From: Streptomyces djakartensis
GTDB lineage: Bacteria; Actinomycetota; Actinomycetes; Streptomycetales; Streptomycetaceae
NCBI RefSeq assembly: GCF_014651075.1
Contig: NZ_BMWE01000010.1
Coordinates: 1 to 64,000 of the forward strand
DNA length: 64,000 bases
Direction of reading: 5' to 3'
In this document: piece after piece, positions 17,444-25,749 of the stretch
Layout: each line of letters begins with the position of its first letter
Position numbering within the stretch: position 1 is the stretch's first letter
Translations under genes and position numbers: made by a program
Notes under the pieces: model-generated
The model's input: the letters and a program-made list of their open reading frames with translations, nothing else
Databases searched by the model: none
Told to the model about the DNA's origin: nothing

Positions 17444-18493
17444 TCAGAACGTGAGCACTCCGCGTGCCACCCGCCCCGCCTCCGCGTCCTGCGCCGCCTT
17501 CTCGAAGTCCTCGACCGGATAGGTCGTGGTGACCAGTTCGTCGAGCAGCAGGCGGCCCTGGCGGTACAGGTCGGCGTAGAGGGCGATGTCCCGCTGGGGG
17601 CGGGAGGAGCCGTAGCGGCAGCCCAGGACGGACTTGTCCAGGTACATCGACGAGACCCGGAACGACGCCTCGGCGGCGGCCGGGGGCACCCCGAGGAGGA
17701 CCGCCTGGCCGTGCCGGTCCAGCGCGTCGATCGCCTGGCGGATCAGCTCCACCCGGCCGACGCATTCGAAGGCGTGGTCCGCGCCCGTGGGGAGGATGTC
17801 CCGCACACCCTCGGCCGAGGTGAGGAAGTGGGTCGCGCCGAACCGGCGTGCGGCCTCCTCCTTCGCCGGGTTGGCGTCGACGGCCACGATCCGCAGGGCG
17901 CCCGCGAGCCGGGCCCCCTGCAGCACGTTCAGCCCGATGCCACCCGTCCCGATCACCAGGACGCTGTCCCCCCGGTCCACCCGTGCCCGGTTCAGTACGG
18001 CGCCCACTCCGGTCAGCACGCCGCACCCGATGAGCGCGGCCGACGGCATGGGAATGCCGTCGGGGATCCGGACCGCCTGGACGGCCTTCACGACCGTGCG
18101 CTCCGCGAACACCGAAGTGGCGGCGAACTGGTGGACCGGCTGCCCGTCGAGACGGAACGGCCGGCCCGGGCGGCCGATCGCCCGCCGGCACATCGTCGGC
18201 CGCCCCCGGTCGCACTCCGCGCACGCGCCGCAGTTGGCGAGGGTGGACAGCGCGACAGGGTCACCGGGCGCCACATGGGTGACACCCCCACCCACCGCCT
18301 CCACGACGCCCGCCCCCTCATGGCCCAGCACCACGGGAACGGGGAAGGGTATGGTCCCGTCCACCACCGAGAGGTCGCTGTGGCACAGCCCGGCCGCCCG
18401 GATCGCGACCCGCACCTCCCCCGGCCCCGGCTCCCGCACCTGAAGATCCGTGACGACCCGGACCCGCTTCCCGTCGAAGACCACACCTCGCAT
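17444..18493 (-). CDS. Zn-dependent alcohol dehydrogenase (MDR family)
   Basis: 349-residue medium-chain dehydrogenase that oxidises an alcohol to an aldehyde with NAD(P). Catalytic zinc ligands Cys37 (GLCHSD) and His58-Glu59 (GHEGAG); structural zinc cysteines 88, 91, 94 and 102 (CGACAECDRGRPTMC); cofactor motif VIGTGGIGLN near 180. Start is ATG 18493, overlapping the stop of the upstream acyl-CoA dehydrogenase (TGATG); the longer open frame upstream is a shadow of that gene. Last gene of the three-gene unit SDR - dehydrogenase - alcohol dehydrogenase behind operator 6, if transcription runs through the 197-bp gap after the SDR. Confidence 0.92.
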   Translation of the reverse strand: MRGVVFDGKRVRVVTDLQVREPGPGEVRVAIRAAGLCHSDLSVVDGTIPFPVPVVLGHEGAGVVEAVGGGVTHVAPGDPVALSTLANCGACAECDRGRPTMCRRAIGRPGRPFRLDGQPVHQFAATSVFAERTVVKAVQAVRIPDGIPMPSAALIGCGVLTGVGAVLNRARVDRGDSVLVIGTGGIGLNVLQGARLAGALRIVAVDANPAKEEAARRFGATHFLTSAEGVRDILPTGADHAFECVGRVELIRQAIDALDRHGQAVLLGVPPAAAEASFRVSSMYLDKSVLGCRYGSSRPQRDIALYADLYRQGRLLLDELVTTTYPVEDFEKAAQDAEAGRVARGVLTF

Positions 18494-19641
18494 CACACGG
18501 CTCCCTTGGGCTCCCTGGGCAGTCCGAGCACCCGCTCGGCGATGATCGTGCGCTGGATCTGGTCCGAGCCGCCGTAGATGGTGTCGGCCCGGGTGAAGAG
18601 GAACAGGTGCTGTGCCGCGTCGAGCCGGTACGGCGACGAGGCCGACCAGTCCGCCGGACCGGCGCTCGCCGCCGCACCGCGCACCAGCACCGCCAGCTCC
18701 CCGAGCCGCTGGTGCCAGCCGGCCCAGAGCAGCTTCGCGACACTCGGGGCGCCCGGGTCGCCCGAGCCCCCCAGCGTCCGCAGGGCGTGCCAGCGCATCG
18801 TGCGCAGTTCGGCCCACTGCCGCACCAGCCGTTCCCGTACGACGGGATCACGCGCCGCCCCCGTCTGCACGGCGGTACGCACCACGGTCTCGAGCTCCCG
18901 CGCGAACCCGATCTGCTGGGCCAGCGTGGAGACCCCTCGCTCGAAACCGAGCAGACTCATGGCGACGCGCCAGCCGTCGCCCACACCGCCGACGGCCTGT
19001 TCGGCGTGCGCGCCGTCGAAGAAGACCTCGTTGAAGTCGCTGGTCCCGGTCATCTGCCGGATGGGACGCACCTCGATCCGCCCGGGCTGGTCCATGGGGA
19101 CGAGCAGGAAGGTCAGTCCGTGGTGCCGCACCGAGCCGGGTTCGGTCCTGGCCAGCACGAAGCACCAGTCCGCCTCGTGCGCGAGCGACGTCCAGATCTT
19201 CTGGCCGGTGACGCTGAAGGTACGGCCGTCCGGTCGGGGTACGGCCGCGGTGCGGACACCGGCCAGGTCGGAGCCCGCGCCGGGTTCGCTGTAACCCTGG
19301 CACCAGAGTTCCTCGCCGGCGGCGATCGGGGGGAGGAAGCGCGCCTTCTGCTCGTCGGTGCCATGGGCGATCAGCGTGGGCGCGAGCAGGTTCTCACCGA
19401 TGTGGCCGGAGCGCGGCGGGGCGCCCGAGCGGGCGTACTCCTCGGCCCAGGCGACCTGTTGAGTGAGGGTGGCCGTGCGGTTGCCGTACCCGGCTTGGGG
19501 CCAGCCGAGGCCGATCCAGCCGGCTGCTCCCAGCCTGCGTTCCCAACTGCGGCGGTCCGTCGCCTCCTCGGCGTGCTCGGCGAGCCAGGCCCGGGCCTCG
19601 ATACGGAAGTCCTCGTCTGCTTGCGTGAAACCGAACTCCAC
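18493..19641 (-). CDS. Acyl-CoA dehydrogenase
   Basis: 382-residue acyl-CoA dehydrogenase. FAD/substrate loop WCQGYSEPGAGSDLAG at about 112-127, KIWTS near 150, C-terminal YGGSDQIQRTIIAERVLGLP. The usual catalytic glutamate of the YEGT motif is Gly here, so the base must lie elsewhere, as in several actinobacterial FadE proteins. Start GTG 19641 gives the canonical EFGFTQADEDFR beginning. Coupled to the alcohol dehydrogenase by a TGATG overlap. Between it and the SDR gene lies a 197-bp gap with a dispersed repeat. Confidence 0.92.
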   Translation of the reverse strand: MEFGFTQADEDFRIEARAWLAEHAEEATDRRSWERRLGAAGWIGLGWPQAGYGNRTATLTQQVAWAEEYARSGAPPRSGHIGENLLAPTLIAHGTDEQKARFLPPIAAGEELWCQGYSEPGAGSDLAGVRTAAVPRPDGRTFSVTGQKIWTSLAHEADWCFVLARTEPGSVRHHGLTFLLVPMDQPGRIEVRPIRQMTGTSDFNEVFFDGAHAEQAVGGVGDGWRVAMSLLGFERGVSTLAQQIGFARELETVVRTAVQTGAARDPVVRERLVRQWAELRTMRWHALRTLGGSGDPGAPSVAKLLWAGWHQRLGELAVLVRGAAASAGPADWSASSPYRLDAAQHLFLFTRADTIYGGSDQIQRTIIAERVLGLPREPKGAV

Positions 19642-19773
19642 GGTTGGGCCGCCTTGATTCGAGTGACTGGACGATGGAGCTGAGGCCGGGGGGGTGCGCA
19701 ACCCGGCGCTACGGGGTGCCGCCCGCGCCCACCCGTGCCGCCCCAAGCGGCACGACTGCCCGCGGCTGGACTG

Positions 19774-19820
19774 GGCGCGGGGAACTGCGCGAACAACCAC
19801 ACTCAACCCGCAGCCGCCCG
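19774..19820 (+). repeat. Dispersed intergenic repeat, copy a
   Basis: GGCGCGGGGAACTGCGCGAA followed by caaccac and cgcagccgcccg. Shares the core GCGCGGGGAACtGCGCGA with four other intergenic copies. The core is itself an imperfect hairpin (GCGCgg/ctGCGC). Lies in the gap between the SDR and acyl-CoA dehydrogenase genes. Confidence 0.75.
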
Positions 19821-19838
19821 TAAACAACTCCCCCCGAG

Positions 19839-20753
19839 CTACTGGGCGTTCGGCCGCCGTCCTTCCGCCGCCGCCTCCTCCATCTCCCGCAACCGCTCCA
19901 GCATCGGCATCGGATCCACCCCCACCGACCCGGGAAGGAACTCCGCGATCCTCTCCACGGTCCATCCGCCGGCGGCATACGCCGCACGCAGCTCCCTCGG
20001 CTGCGCCCACACCGCGATCTTCGCCCCGGCGACCGTGTACACCTGCCCGGTGATCCCCTGCTCCCGCGCCGCGTCGGACAACAGGTACACCACCAGCGCG
20101 GCGACATCCTCCGGTTCCCCGATCTCCGCGAGTTCCGTCGGCACACCCGCCGACATCCGGGTCCGCGCGACCGGCGCCACCGCGTTCGCGGTCACCCCGT
20201 ACTTGTGCAGCCCCAGCGCGGCGCTCCGCACGAGCGAGATGATCCCGCCCTTGGCCGCGCTGTAGTTGGCCTGCGACACCGACCCCTGGTGGTTGCCGCT
20301 GGTGAAACCGATCAGCGTGCCGGCCCGCTGCCGGCGCATCACCGCCGAGGCCGCCCGGAACACCGTGAACGTGCCCTTCAGATGCGTGGCGACGACCGGG
20401 TCCCACTCCTCCTCGGTCATGTTGAACAGCATCCGCTCGCGCAGGATCCCGGCCACGCAGACGACCCCGTCGAGCCGCCCGTACGACGACAGCGCCACAT
20501 CGACGACCCGCTGCCCGCCCGCCATGGTGGAGATGTCGTCGGCGACCGCCACCGCGTGCCCGCCCGCCGCCTCGATCTCCTTGACGACCGCCTCGGCCAC
20601 CTCACCGGCCGGCGAGGCCCCGTCGACGGCGACGCCGTAGTCGTTGACGACGACCCTCGCTCCCTCGGCCGCCGCCGCGAGCGCGACCGCCCGGCCGATG
20701 CCCCGTCCGGCGCCGGTGACGGCGACGACCTTGCCTGCCAAGAAGTTCCCCAC
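19839..20753 (-). CDS. SDR family oxidoreductase (17-beta-HSD type 4-like)
   Basis: 304-residue short-chain dehydrogenase, probably a 3-hydroxyacyl-CoA or steroid dehydrogenase. Cofactor motif TGAGRGIG at 13-20, catalytic Ser152 (FTSGNHQGS), Tyr164 and Lys168 (YSAAK). It resembles the dehydrogenase part of multifunctional beta-oxidation proteins, including the VVVNDYG segment that favours NAD(H). The C-terminal 60 residues (WAQPRELRAAYAAGGWTVERIAEFLP) are the tail typical of that group. First gene behind operator 6 and divergent from the cyclase gene. Confidence 0.9.
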   Translation of the reverse strand: MGNFLAGKVVAVTGAGRGIGRAVALAAAAEGARVVVNDYGVAVDGASPAGEVAEAVVKEIEAAGGHAVAVADDISTMAGGQRVVDVALSSYGRLDGVVCVAGILRERMLFNMTEEEWDPVVATHLKGTFTVFRAASAVMRRQRAGTLIGFTSGNHQGSVSQANYSAAKGGIISLVRSAALGLHKYGVTANAVAPVARTRMSAGVPTELAEIGEPEDVAALVVYLLSDAAREQGITGQVYTVAGAKIAVWAQPRELRAAYAAGGWTVERIAEFLPGSVGVDPMPMLERLREMEEAAAEGRRPNAQ

Positions 20754-20778
20754 GCCCGGCCCCTTCCCGTCCCACGGT

Positions 20779-20797
20779 TTCTGACGGACCGTTAGAT
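20779..20797. promoter_or_regulatory. Operator copy 6 (19-bp palindrome)
   Basis: TTCTGACGGACCGTTAGAT, 25 bp upstream of the SDR start. Two mismatches to consensus. Together with copy 7 it occupies the divergent promoter region between the SDR and cyclase genes. Confidence 0.75.
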
Positions 20798-20812
20798 TGT
20801 GCGGTTGCCCAG

Positions 20813-20831
20813 ATTTTACGGCCCGTCAGAT
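20813..20831. promoter_or_regulatory. Operator copy 7 (19-bp palindrome)
   Basis: ATTTTACGGCCCGTCAGAT, 28 bp upstream of the cyclase-family ATG. Centre-to-centre distance to copy 6 is 34 bp. Confidence 0.72.
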
Positions 20832-20859
20832 ACGGGAAGACAAGCCCCGGGGAGGACTC

Positions 20860-21786
20860 ATGTCGCTGCCGAACGCGTTTCACGACATCGCGGGGCGCGT
20901 GAACAACTGGGGCCGCTGGGGAGCCGACGACGAACTGGGCACGCTGAACCTGATCACCGACGAGGTCGTGCGGGAGGCGGCGGCGACGGTCCGCTCCGGG
21001 CGCCGGATCCCGCTCGCACTGCCGCTGCGGCGCGACGGCGTGCAGACGGGCGTGATCCCGGGACGGATCGACCCGCTGCACGTCATGGTGCAGATCAACC
21101 AGGAGCTCTTCGGCCCGGGCACGGTCGCCTGCAGCGACGACGCTGTGACCATGGGGCTGCAGGCCGCCACCCACTGGGACGCGCTACCGCACGTGTCGCA
21201 CTCGGGCCGGATCTACAACGGCCGCCCCGCGGACACCATCACCCCGCACGGCGGCGCCGGGTTCAGCGGCATGGACAAGGTCCGGCAGGTCGTCTCGCGC
21301 GGGGTGCTGCTCGACGTGGCGCGCGTCCGGGGCACCGACCGGCTCGACGGCGGGTACGCCGTGACCCCCGAGGACCTGGACGCCGCCGAGGAGCTGGCCG
21401 GTACGCGGGTGCGGGCCGGCGACATCGCGCTCGTTCGGACCGGGCAGGTCCGGCTCTGCCTGAGCGGGGACCGGCACGCGTACGCCTATCCGTCACCGGG
21501 ACTGTCGATCCGGACGCCCGAGTGGTTCCACGCGCGCGATGTCGGGGCCGTCGCCAACGACACCCTGACCTTCGAGGTGTTCCCGCCCGAGGTGGACGGA
21601 CTGTGGCTGCCGGTGCACGCCCTGCATCTCGTGGAGATGGGGATGCCGCAGGGCCAGAACTGGAATCTCGAAGAGTTGTCCACAGTCTGTGGAGAAGCGG
21701 GCCGTTACGCCTTCCTGCTGACCGCGACACCCGAGCCGTTCACGGGTGCCACGGGCGCCCCGGTGGCACCCGTGGCAGTCCTCTAG
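20860..21786 (+). CDS. Cyclase family protein (metal-dependent hydrolase)
   Basis: 308-residue member of the cyclase/kynurenine-formamidase-like fold. The metal-binding segment ATHWDALPHVSH (about 103-114) corresponds to the family's H-x-D-x(3)-H pattern. Members hydrolyse amides, lactones or isatin-like rings. Start ATG 20860 has GGGGAGG 6-8 nt upstream, whereas the open frame reaching further left crosses operator 7 and has no such site. Single gene, divergent from the SDR. In context it could open a ring or hydrolyse a lactone in the catabolic pathway; that role is an inference. Confidence 0.88.
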   Translation: MSLPNAFHDIAGRVNNWGRWGADDELGTLNLITDEVVREAAATVRSGRRIPLALPLRRDGVQTGVIPGRIDPLHVMVQINQELFGPGTVACSDDAVTMGLQAATHWDALPHVSHSGRIYNGRPADTITPHGGAGFSGMDKVRQVVSRGVLLDVARVRGTDRLDGGYAVTPEDLDAAEELAGTRVRAGDIALVRTGQVRLCLSGDRHAYAYPSPGLSIRTPEWFHARDVGAVANDTLTFEVFPPEVDGLWLPVHALHLVEMGMPQGQNWNLEELSTVCGEAGRYAFLLTATPEPFTGATGAPVAPVAVL

Positions 21787-21869
21787 GCGGACACCCGCTA
21801 GTGCCGGGCGTCGCGACGGGGCGAACGTCGCCTGCCGCGGCACTAGCCCTGGAGCCCGTCGTTTTTCGG

Positions 21870-22964
21870 TCACTGGGCGCAGCCGGGGACCGCCCCGGGC
21901 GGGGCGCACTGGTCGGGTGTGTTGCCGGTGACGGTGGCGCCGGTCAGGACGACCGTACCGCCGTCACGGAGGACACCGCCGCCCTGCTCGCCCGCGGTGT
22001 TCCCGGTGACGGTGCCGCCGGTCAGGGTGGAGACCCCGGCGAAGTTGTACAGGCCGCCGCCGCCGAGTGCGGCCGCGTTGTCCGCCACTGCGGTGTTCGT
22101 CAGCCGCACGGTGGCGCCGAAGTTGGCGATGCCGCCGCCGTTCGAGGCCGCCGAGTTCTCCACGATCCGGGCCGTGTTGACGGTCAGGGCCCCGGCTCCG
22201 GCGAAGACGCCCGCGCCTTCGAAGGTCTCGGTGTCGTTGTCGCCGACGGTCACGCCGCCGAGCGTCGTGGTTCCGTAAGTGACCAGTCCACCGCCGGTGT
22301 AGGTGGCGGTGTTCTCCGTCACGGAACCGCCGTTCACGGTCAGCCGGCCGGTGGTGTCGACGTGGACGCCGCCGCCGTCGGAGGCGGTGTTGTCCGAGAC
22401 GACGCTGTTGTCCAGGCGCGCGGTCCCGCCGGCCGCGACGGCGATCCCGCCGCCCAGCCGCGAGGCCGTGCCACCGGTGACACGGGAGTTGCTCAGCGAC
22501 AGGGTCCCCCGGGTGAGGATGCCGCCGCCGGACGCTTCCGGGGTGGCCGTGGCGCTGCCGTTCGCCAGGGTGACCCCGCTGAGCGTGAGGGATCCCCCGG
22601 CGGCGACCTCGACGATGCGGAACGGCGTGCCGGTGGCGCGGGTGATGCTGGAGGAGGTGCCGCTGATGACCAGGCTCGCGGTGATCACGGGAAGCCCGTT
22701 GGGGCCGTTCGGGCCGGGGGTCTGGGCGGGGCCGGAGAGCGGGTAGTCACAGCCCGGTGTGAGGGAGATGGACCCGGCACCACGGCTGTTGGCCTGGTTG
22801 ATCTCCTGGATCAGCGCGGTCACGTTCCCGCACGGCACCGGCGCCGCCCGGCGTGAGCCGAGGCTTCCGGCCGCGGCTTGTGGCACCGTACCCGCCACCG
22901 ACGTACCCAGCAGCGCGGCCAGCGCCAGGCAGCGCACGTTCTTCACGGTCAGCACGGGGTCTCC
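21870..22964 (-). CDS. Secreted right-handed beta-helix protein with GGGI/GGGL repeats (Pmp-like)
   Basis: 364-residue protein with an N-terminal signal peptide (about residues 1-28: KNVRCLALAALLGTSVAGTVPQAAA). The mature part is a series of about 20-25-residue units ending in SGGGI, LGGGI, DGGGV, TGGGL, EGAGV, NGGGI, GGGGL, QGGGV, each followed by an N/D-rich turn (VSDNTAS, VTENTAT, VENSAAS, VTGNTAG). This is the pattern of chlamydial Pmp-like/parallel beta-helix proteins, which bind surfaces or polysaccharides. Start GTG 22964 chosen because AGGGAG lies 7 nt upstream and the signal peptide begins there. No sortase motif or membrane anchor is visible, so it is probably released. Function unknown. 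Confidence 0.85.
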   Translation of the reverse strand, partial: GDPVLTVKNVRCLALAALLGTSVAGTVPQAAAGSLGSRRAAPVPCGNVTALIQEINQANSRGAGSISLTPGCDYPLSGPAQTPGPNGPNGLPVITASLVISGTSSSITRATGTPFRIVEVAAGGSLTLSGVTLANGSATATPEASGGGILTRGTLSLSNSRVTGGTASRLGGGIAVAAGGTARLDNSVVSDNTASDGGGVHVDTTGRLTVNGGSVTENTATYTGGGLVTYGTTTLGGVTVGDNDTETFEGAGVFAGAGALTVNTARIVENSAASNGGGIANFGATVRLTNTAVADNAAALGGGGLYNFAGVSTLTGGTVTGNTAGEQGGGVLRDGGTVVLTGATVTGNTPDQCAPPGAVPGCAQ

Positions 22965-23139
22965 CTTCGTTGGTGCGCCGGACCGACTCACGGCAGTCCC
23001 ACTTGACCGTGACCGTCGATCGGCCGCACTCAGGGCAAGCCGGATGAGTGAGATCCGTGCCGGGCAAGCCGCATATTCCACTGGGCCATTCGCGTGACAG
23101 GGCATGCAGCGCCTTGCCGGTCCCGTGGCGAAGGTGGAT

Positions 23140-23446
23140 TACTGAAAGAGATCCAACCGGTGGGCTGCCCATCCTCACCGGGGGATGCGGCAGTCACACC
23201 ACCTGCGGCTTCTCCGGAGAAGCCGGGAGTGAATGTTGGCAGACCGCGATGGGCACCCCTGGTGGGGACTTGGATCCAGTCGGCCGGTGTCGCCTACGGC
23301 ACCGGCCGACGCCATGCCTGAGCCCTGCGCGCACCCACCGCCCATTACTCCGTCCGAGTGACGTGCATTGACGTCCCCTTGTCACTCGGTTGGCCCTGTG
23401 GGTCACTGAGAGTACGAACCGGCGGGCTGCCCATCCTCGAGCCGGG
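23140..23446. repeat. Pair of imperfect direct repeats
   Basis: Copy 1 at 23140-23182 and copy 2 at 23403-23446. Both run from ActGArAG through AACCGGyGGGCTGCCCATCCTC to a CCGGGGGA end. They are 263 bp apart and each precedes or flanks a hairpin; they may be duplicated regulatory elements. Confidence 0.6.
23279..23310. other. Strong hairpin (11-bp stem)
   Basis: GTCGGCCGGTG (23279-23289) and CACCGGCCGAC (23300-23310) are exact reverse complements with a 10-nt loop. No T-run follows, so it is either a terminator of the GC-rich type or part of a structured RNA. Confidence 0.65.
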
Positions 23447-23605
23447 GGACGTCGAGGCAGCTCATGCCGGTTTTCTCCTTGCCCAGGGGACGTACCGGAC
23501 CTGTCTCTTCGCCCGTCCAGGGCCCGGCAGCGATGACAGCGCCTGATCACCGGATGCCCCTTGCCGGTTCCTCGCACGTCTCCATCAACCAGTGAGGAGT
23601 GCCTC

Positions 23606-24352
23606 ATGCCCATTTCTCCCAACCAGGGATCCACCGGCGGCGGGACGCTGGTGACGATCACGGGCACGAACCTGTCGAACACCACCGCGGTGAAGTTCGG
23701 CAGCAAGCCGGCCACCAACGTCACCAACGTCTCGCCGACCCAGGTCACCGCCGTCTCGCCCTCGGGCACCGGCACGGTCGGGGTGACCGTGACCACGCCC
23801 GGCGGGACCAGCAACCCGATTCCGTTCTTCTACGTCGGCGCCCCCTTCAAGTCGTCCCTGGGCACGTCGTCCGGGCCGCTGGCCGGGGGCAACACCATCA
23901 GCATCAGCGGCACGGGGCTGTCGACGGCCACCAGTGTCTCCTTCGGCGGGATCACCGCGACGCCGACCGTGAACTCCGACAGCTCGCTCAGTGTCGCGGT
24001 TCCCGCCGGCGCGGCGGCCGGGCCGGTCGCGGTCAGCGTCACCACCGCGGGCGGCACCAACAACGGTCTGACATACACCTACGTCGACGTCCCTACGGTC
24101 ACGGCCCTCACCCCGACCTCGGGTCCGACCTCGGGCGGAACCGCGGTCACGATCACCGGCACCAACCTCGACAGCACCGACTCGGTCACCTTCGACGGTG
24201 CCGCGGCACCGTTCTCGGTCATCAACACCACGACCCTCTCGGCGGTGACCCCGCCCGGCACGGCGGGCACGGCCGACGTGGTGGTGACCAACCCCGCGGG
24301 ATCGGACACCGCCACCGGCGCCTTCACCTACGTCGCCGGGCCCGGCATCTGA
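23606..24352 (+). CDS. IPT/TIG repeat protein (three domains)
   Basis: 248-residue protein consisting almost only of three immunoglobulin-like IPT/TIG domains (about 1-80, 82-164, 166-246). Each opens with SPNQGSTGGGT, LGTSSGPLAGGN or TPTSGPTSGGT and closes with VTTPGGTSNPI, VTTAGGTNNGL or VTNPAGSDTAT. There is no signal peptide and no membrane segment, so it is predicted cytoplasmic unless exported by an unusual route. Start ATG 23606 with GTGAGGAG upstream. Same strand as the next IPT/TIG gene, with a pair of hairpins in between. IPT domains bind proteins or sugars; the specific role is unknown. Confidence 0.85.
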   Translation: MPISPNQGSTGGGTLVTITGTNLSNTTAVKFGSKPATNVTNVSPTQVTAVSPSGTGTVGVTVTTPGGTSNPIPFFYVGAPFKSSLGTSSGPLAGGNTISISGTGLSTATSVSFGGITATPTVNSDSSLSVAVPAGAAAGPVAVSVTTAGGTNNGLTYTYVDVPTVTALTPTSGPTSGGTAVTITGTNLDSTDSVTFDGAAAPFSVINTTTLSAVTPPGTAGTADVVVTNPAGSDTATGAFTYVAGPGI

Positions 24353-24363
24353 TCCACCTGGCG

Positions 24364-24425
24364 GCCTCCGCGCGGCGGAGGCGATGACGCCCGTCCGGGC
24401 GGCGGCCCCCCTCCGCCCGGACGGG
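24364..24425 (+). terminator. Tandem hairpins after the first IPT/TIG gene
   Basis: Two perfect stems: GCCTCCGC/GCGGAGGC (24364-24371/24375-24382) and the 13-bp CCCGTCCGGGCGG/CCGCCCGGACGGG (24390-24402/24413-24425). They start 12 nt after the stop codon. No T-tract, as is common for terminators in this genus. Confidence 0.65.
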
Positions 24426-24468
24426 TCCCGTTCGTTTGCAGGCGTGTCCCATGCGAAGGAGTACAGCT

Positions 24469-25749
24469 TTGGCCGCTCCGGTGGTTTCCTCCGTCAGCCC
24501 CAACCAGGGGCCGGCCTCCGGCGGTACGACCGTCGTGGTGACCGGATCCGACTTCACCGGCGCCCTGGCCGTCCGGTTCGGCGCGAAGAGCGCGACCTCG
24601 TTCACCGTCAACAGCAGTACCCAGATCACCGCTGTCACGCCGTCCGGCACGGGTGCGGTCAACGTCAGCGTCACCACCAGTCAGGGCACCAGCAGTCAGC
24701 AGGTGACGTTCACCTATGTCACCGCTGCCGTTCCCACCCTCACCGGACTGTCCCCGAGCCAGGGCCCCACCTCCGGCGGCACCACCGTCACCCTCACCGG
24801 CACCAACCTCACCGGCGCGACAGCCGTCTCCTTCGGCGGCACACCGGCAGCCTCGTTCACCGTCAACTCCGCCACCCAGATCACCGCCACCACCCCACCG
24901 AACACCCCCGGCACCGCACCGGTCACCGTCACCACCCCCGGCGGCACCAGCAACGCCCTCACCTTCACCTACCTCGCCGCACCCACCCTCACCGGACTGT
25001 CCCCCAGCCAGGGCCCCACCTCCGGCGGCACCAGCGTCACCCTCACCGGCACCAACCTCACCGGCGCGACAGCCGTCTCCTTCGGCGGCACACCGGCAGC
25101 CTCGTTCACCGTCAACTCCGCCACCCAGATCACCGCCACCACCCCACCGAACACCCCCGGCGCCGCACCGGTCACCGTCACCACCCCCGGCGGCACCAGC
25201 AACCCCAACGTCCCGCAGGCGTACTTCTTCTATGTGGCCCGGCCCGCGCTTACCTCCGTTGTTCCCCCCTCCGGTGCCACCGCCGGCGGCACACCGGTGA
25301 CGCTGAGCGGAACCAACCTGCTCAATGCGACTGCGGTGCGGTTCGACGGGGTGGCGGCGCTCTCGTTCACCGTCGATTCCGCCACCCAGATCACGGCGGT
25401 CACGCCGCCCCGTGCGGCCGGCACCGCGTCGGTGACCGTGACCACCCCCGGCGGCACCAGTGACCCCATCGGATATGTCTACCTCGCGTCCCCGACGCTG
25501 AGCACGCTCGTGCCCGATCGCGGACCGGCGAACGCCGTCACCGTCGTCACGCTGACCGGTACCGGCCTCGCCACCGCCACCGACGTCCAGTTCGGTACGG
25601 CCTCCGCCTCGTTCACCGTGGTCTCACCGACCCAGATCACCGCCGTGGCCCCCACCGGGCCGGCGGGACCGGTCTCGGTCCGGGTCACCACTCCCGCCGG
25701 CACGAGCAGCCCCGTCACCTACACCCGGATCGCGGCCCCCGTCATCTGA
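24469..25749 (+). CDS. IPT/TIG repeat protein (five domains)
   Basis: 426-residue protein of five tandem IPT/TIG domains of about 83 residues, each beginning SPxQGPxSGGT or a variant (fourth: PPSGATAGGT; fifth: PDRGPANAV) and ending VTTPGGTS. Domains 2 and 3 are almost identical in DNA. Like its neighbour it has no signal peptide. Start TTG 24469 is chosen because GAAGGAG lies 7 nt upstream and the protein then begins like its neighbour; an in-frame ATG at 24451 is the alternative. It ends in a 12-bp-stem hairpin. Function unknown; the pair may be an adhesive or scaffold system. Confidence 0.83.
   Translation: MAAPVVSSVSPNQGPASGGTTVVVTGSDFTGALAVRFGAKSATSFTVNSSTQITAVTPSGTGAVNVSVTTSQGTSSQQVTFTYVTAAVPTLTGLSPSQGPTSGGTTVTLTGTNLTGATAVSFGGTPAASFTVNSATQITATTPPNTPGTAPVTVTTPGGTSNALTFTYLAAPTLTGLSPSQGPTSGGTSVTLTGTNLTGATAVSFGGTPAASFTVNSATQITATTPPNTPGAAPVTVTTPGGTSNPNVPQAYFFYVARPALTSVVPPSGATAGGTPVTLSGTNLLNATAVRFDGVAALSFTVDSATQITAVTPPRAAGTASVTVTTPGGTSDPIGYVYLASPTLSTLVPDRGPANAVTVVTLTGTGLATATDVQFGTASASFTVVSPTQITAVAPTGPAGPVSVRVTTPAGTSSPVTYTRIAAPVI
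24733..25204 (+). repeat. 249-bp in-frame tandem duplication in the IPT/TIG gene
   Basis: The segment starting CCCACCCTCACCGGACTGTC at 24733 recurs at 24982. The two units differ at only a few positions (for example GAGCC/CAGCC, ACCGTC/AGCGTC, GGCACC/GGCGCC). The period of 249 bp equals 83 codons, one IPT domain. Confidence 0.9.

Larger units (their letters stand above)
22965..23605. other. 641-bp gene-free region with inverted and direct repeats
   Basis: No convincing ORF on either strand. It holds an imperfect direct repeat of about 43 bp (23140-23182 and 23403-23446, sharing AACCGGyGGGCTGCCCATCC), a perfect 18-bp palindrome GGCTTCTCCGGAGAAGCC (23207-23224) and an 11-bp inverted repeat (23279-23289/23300-23310). 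It separates two divergently transcribed surface-type protein genes. Confidence 0.7.

Noticed and set aside
24733..25204. Possible CRISPR-like repeat array
   Set aside because: Only two units of 249 bp with no short repeat/spacer pattern; they encode IPT domains in frame.
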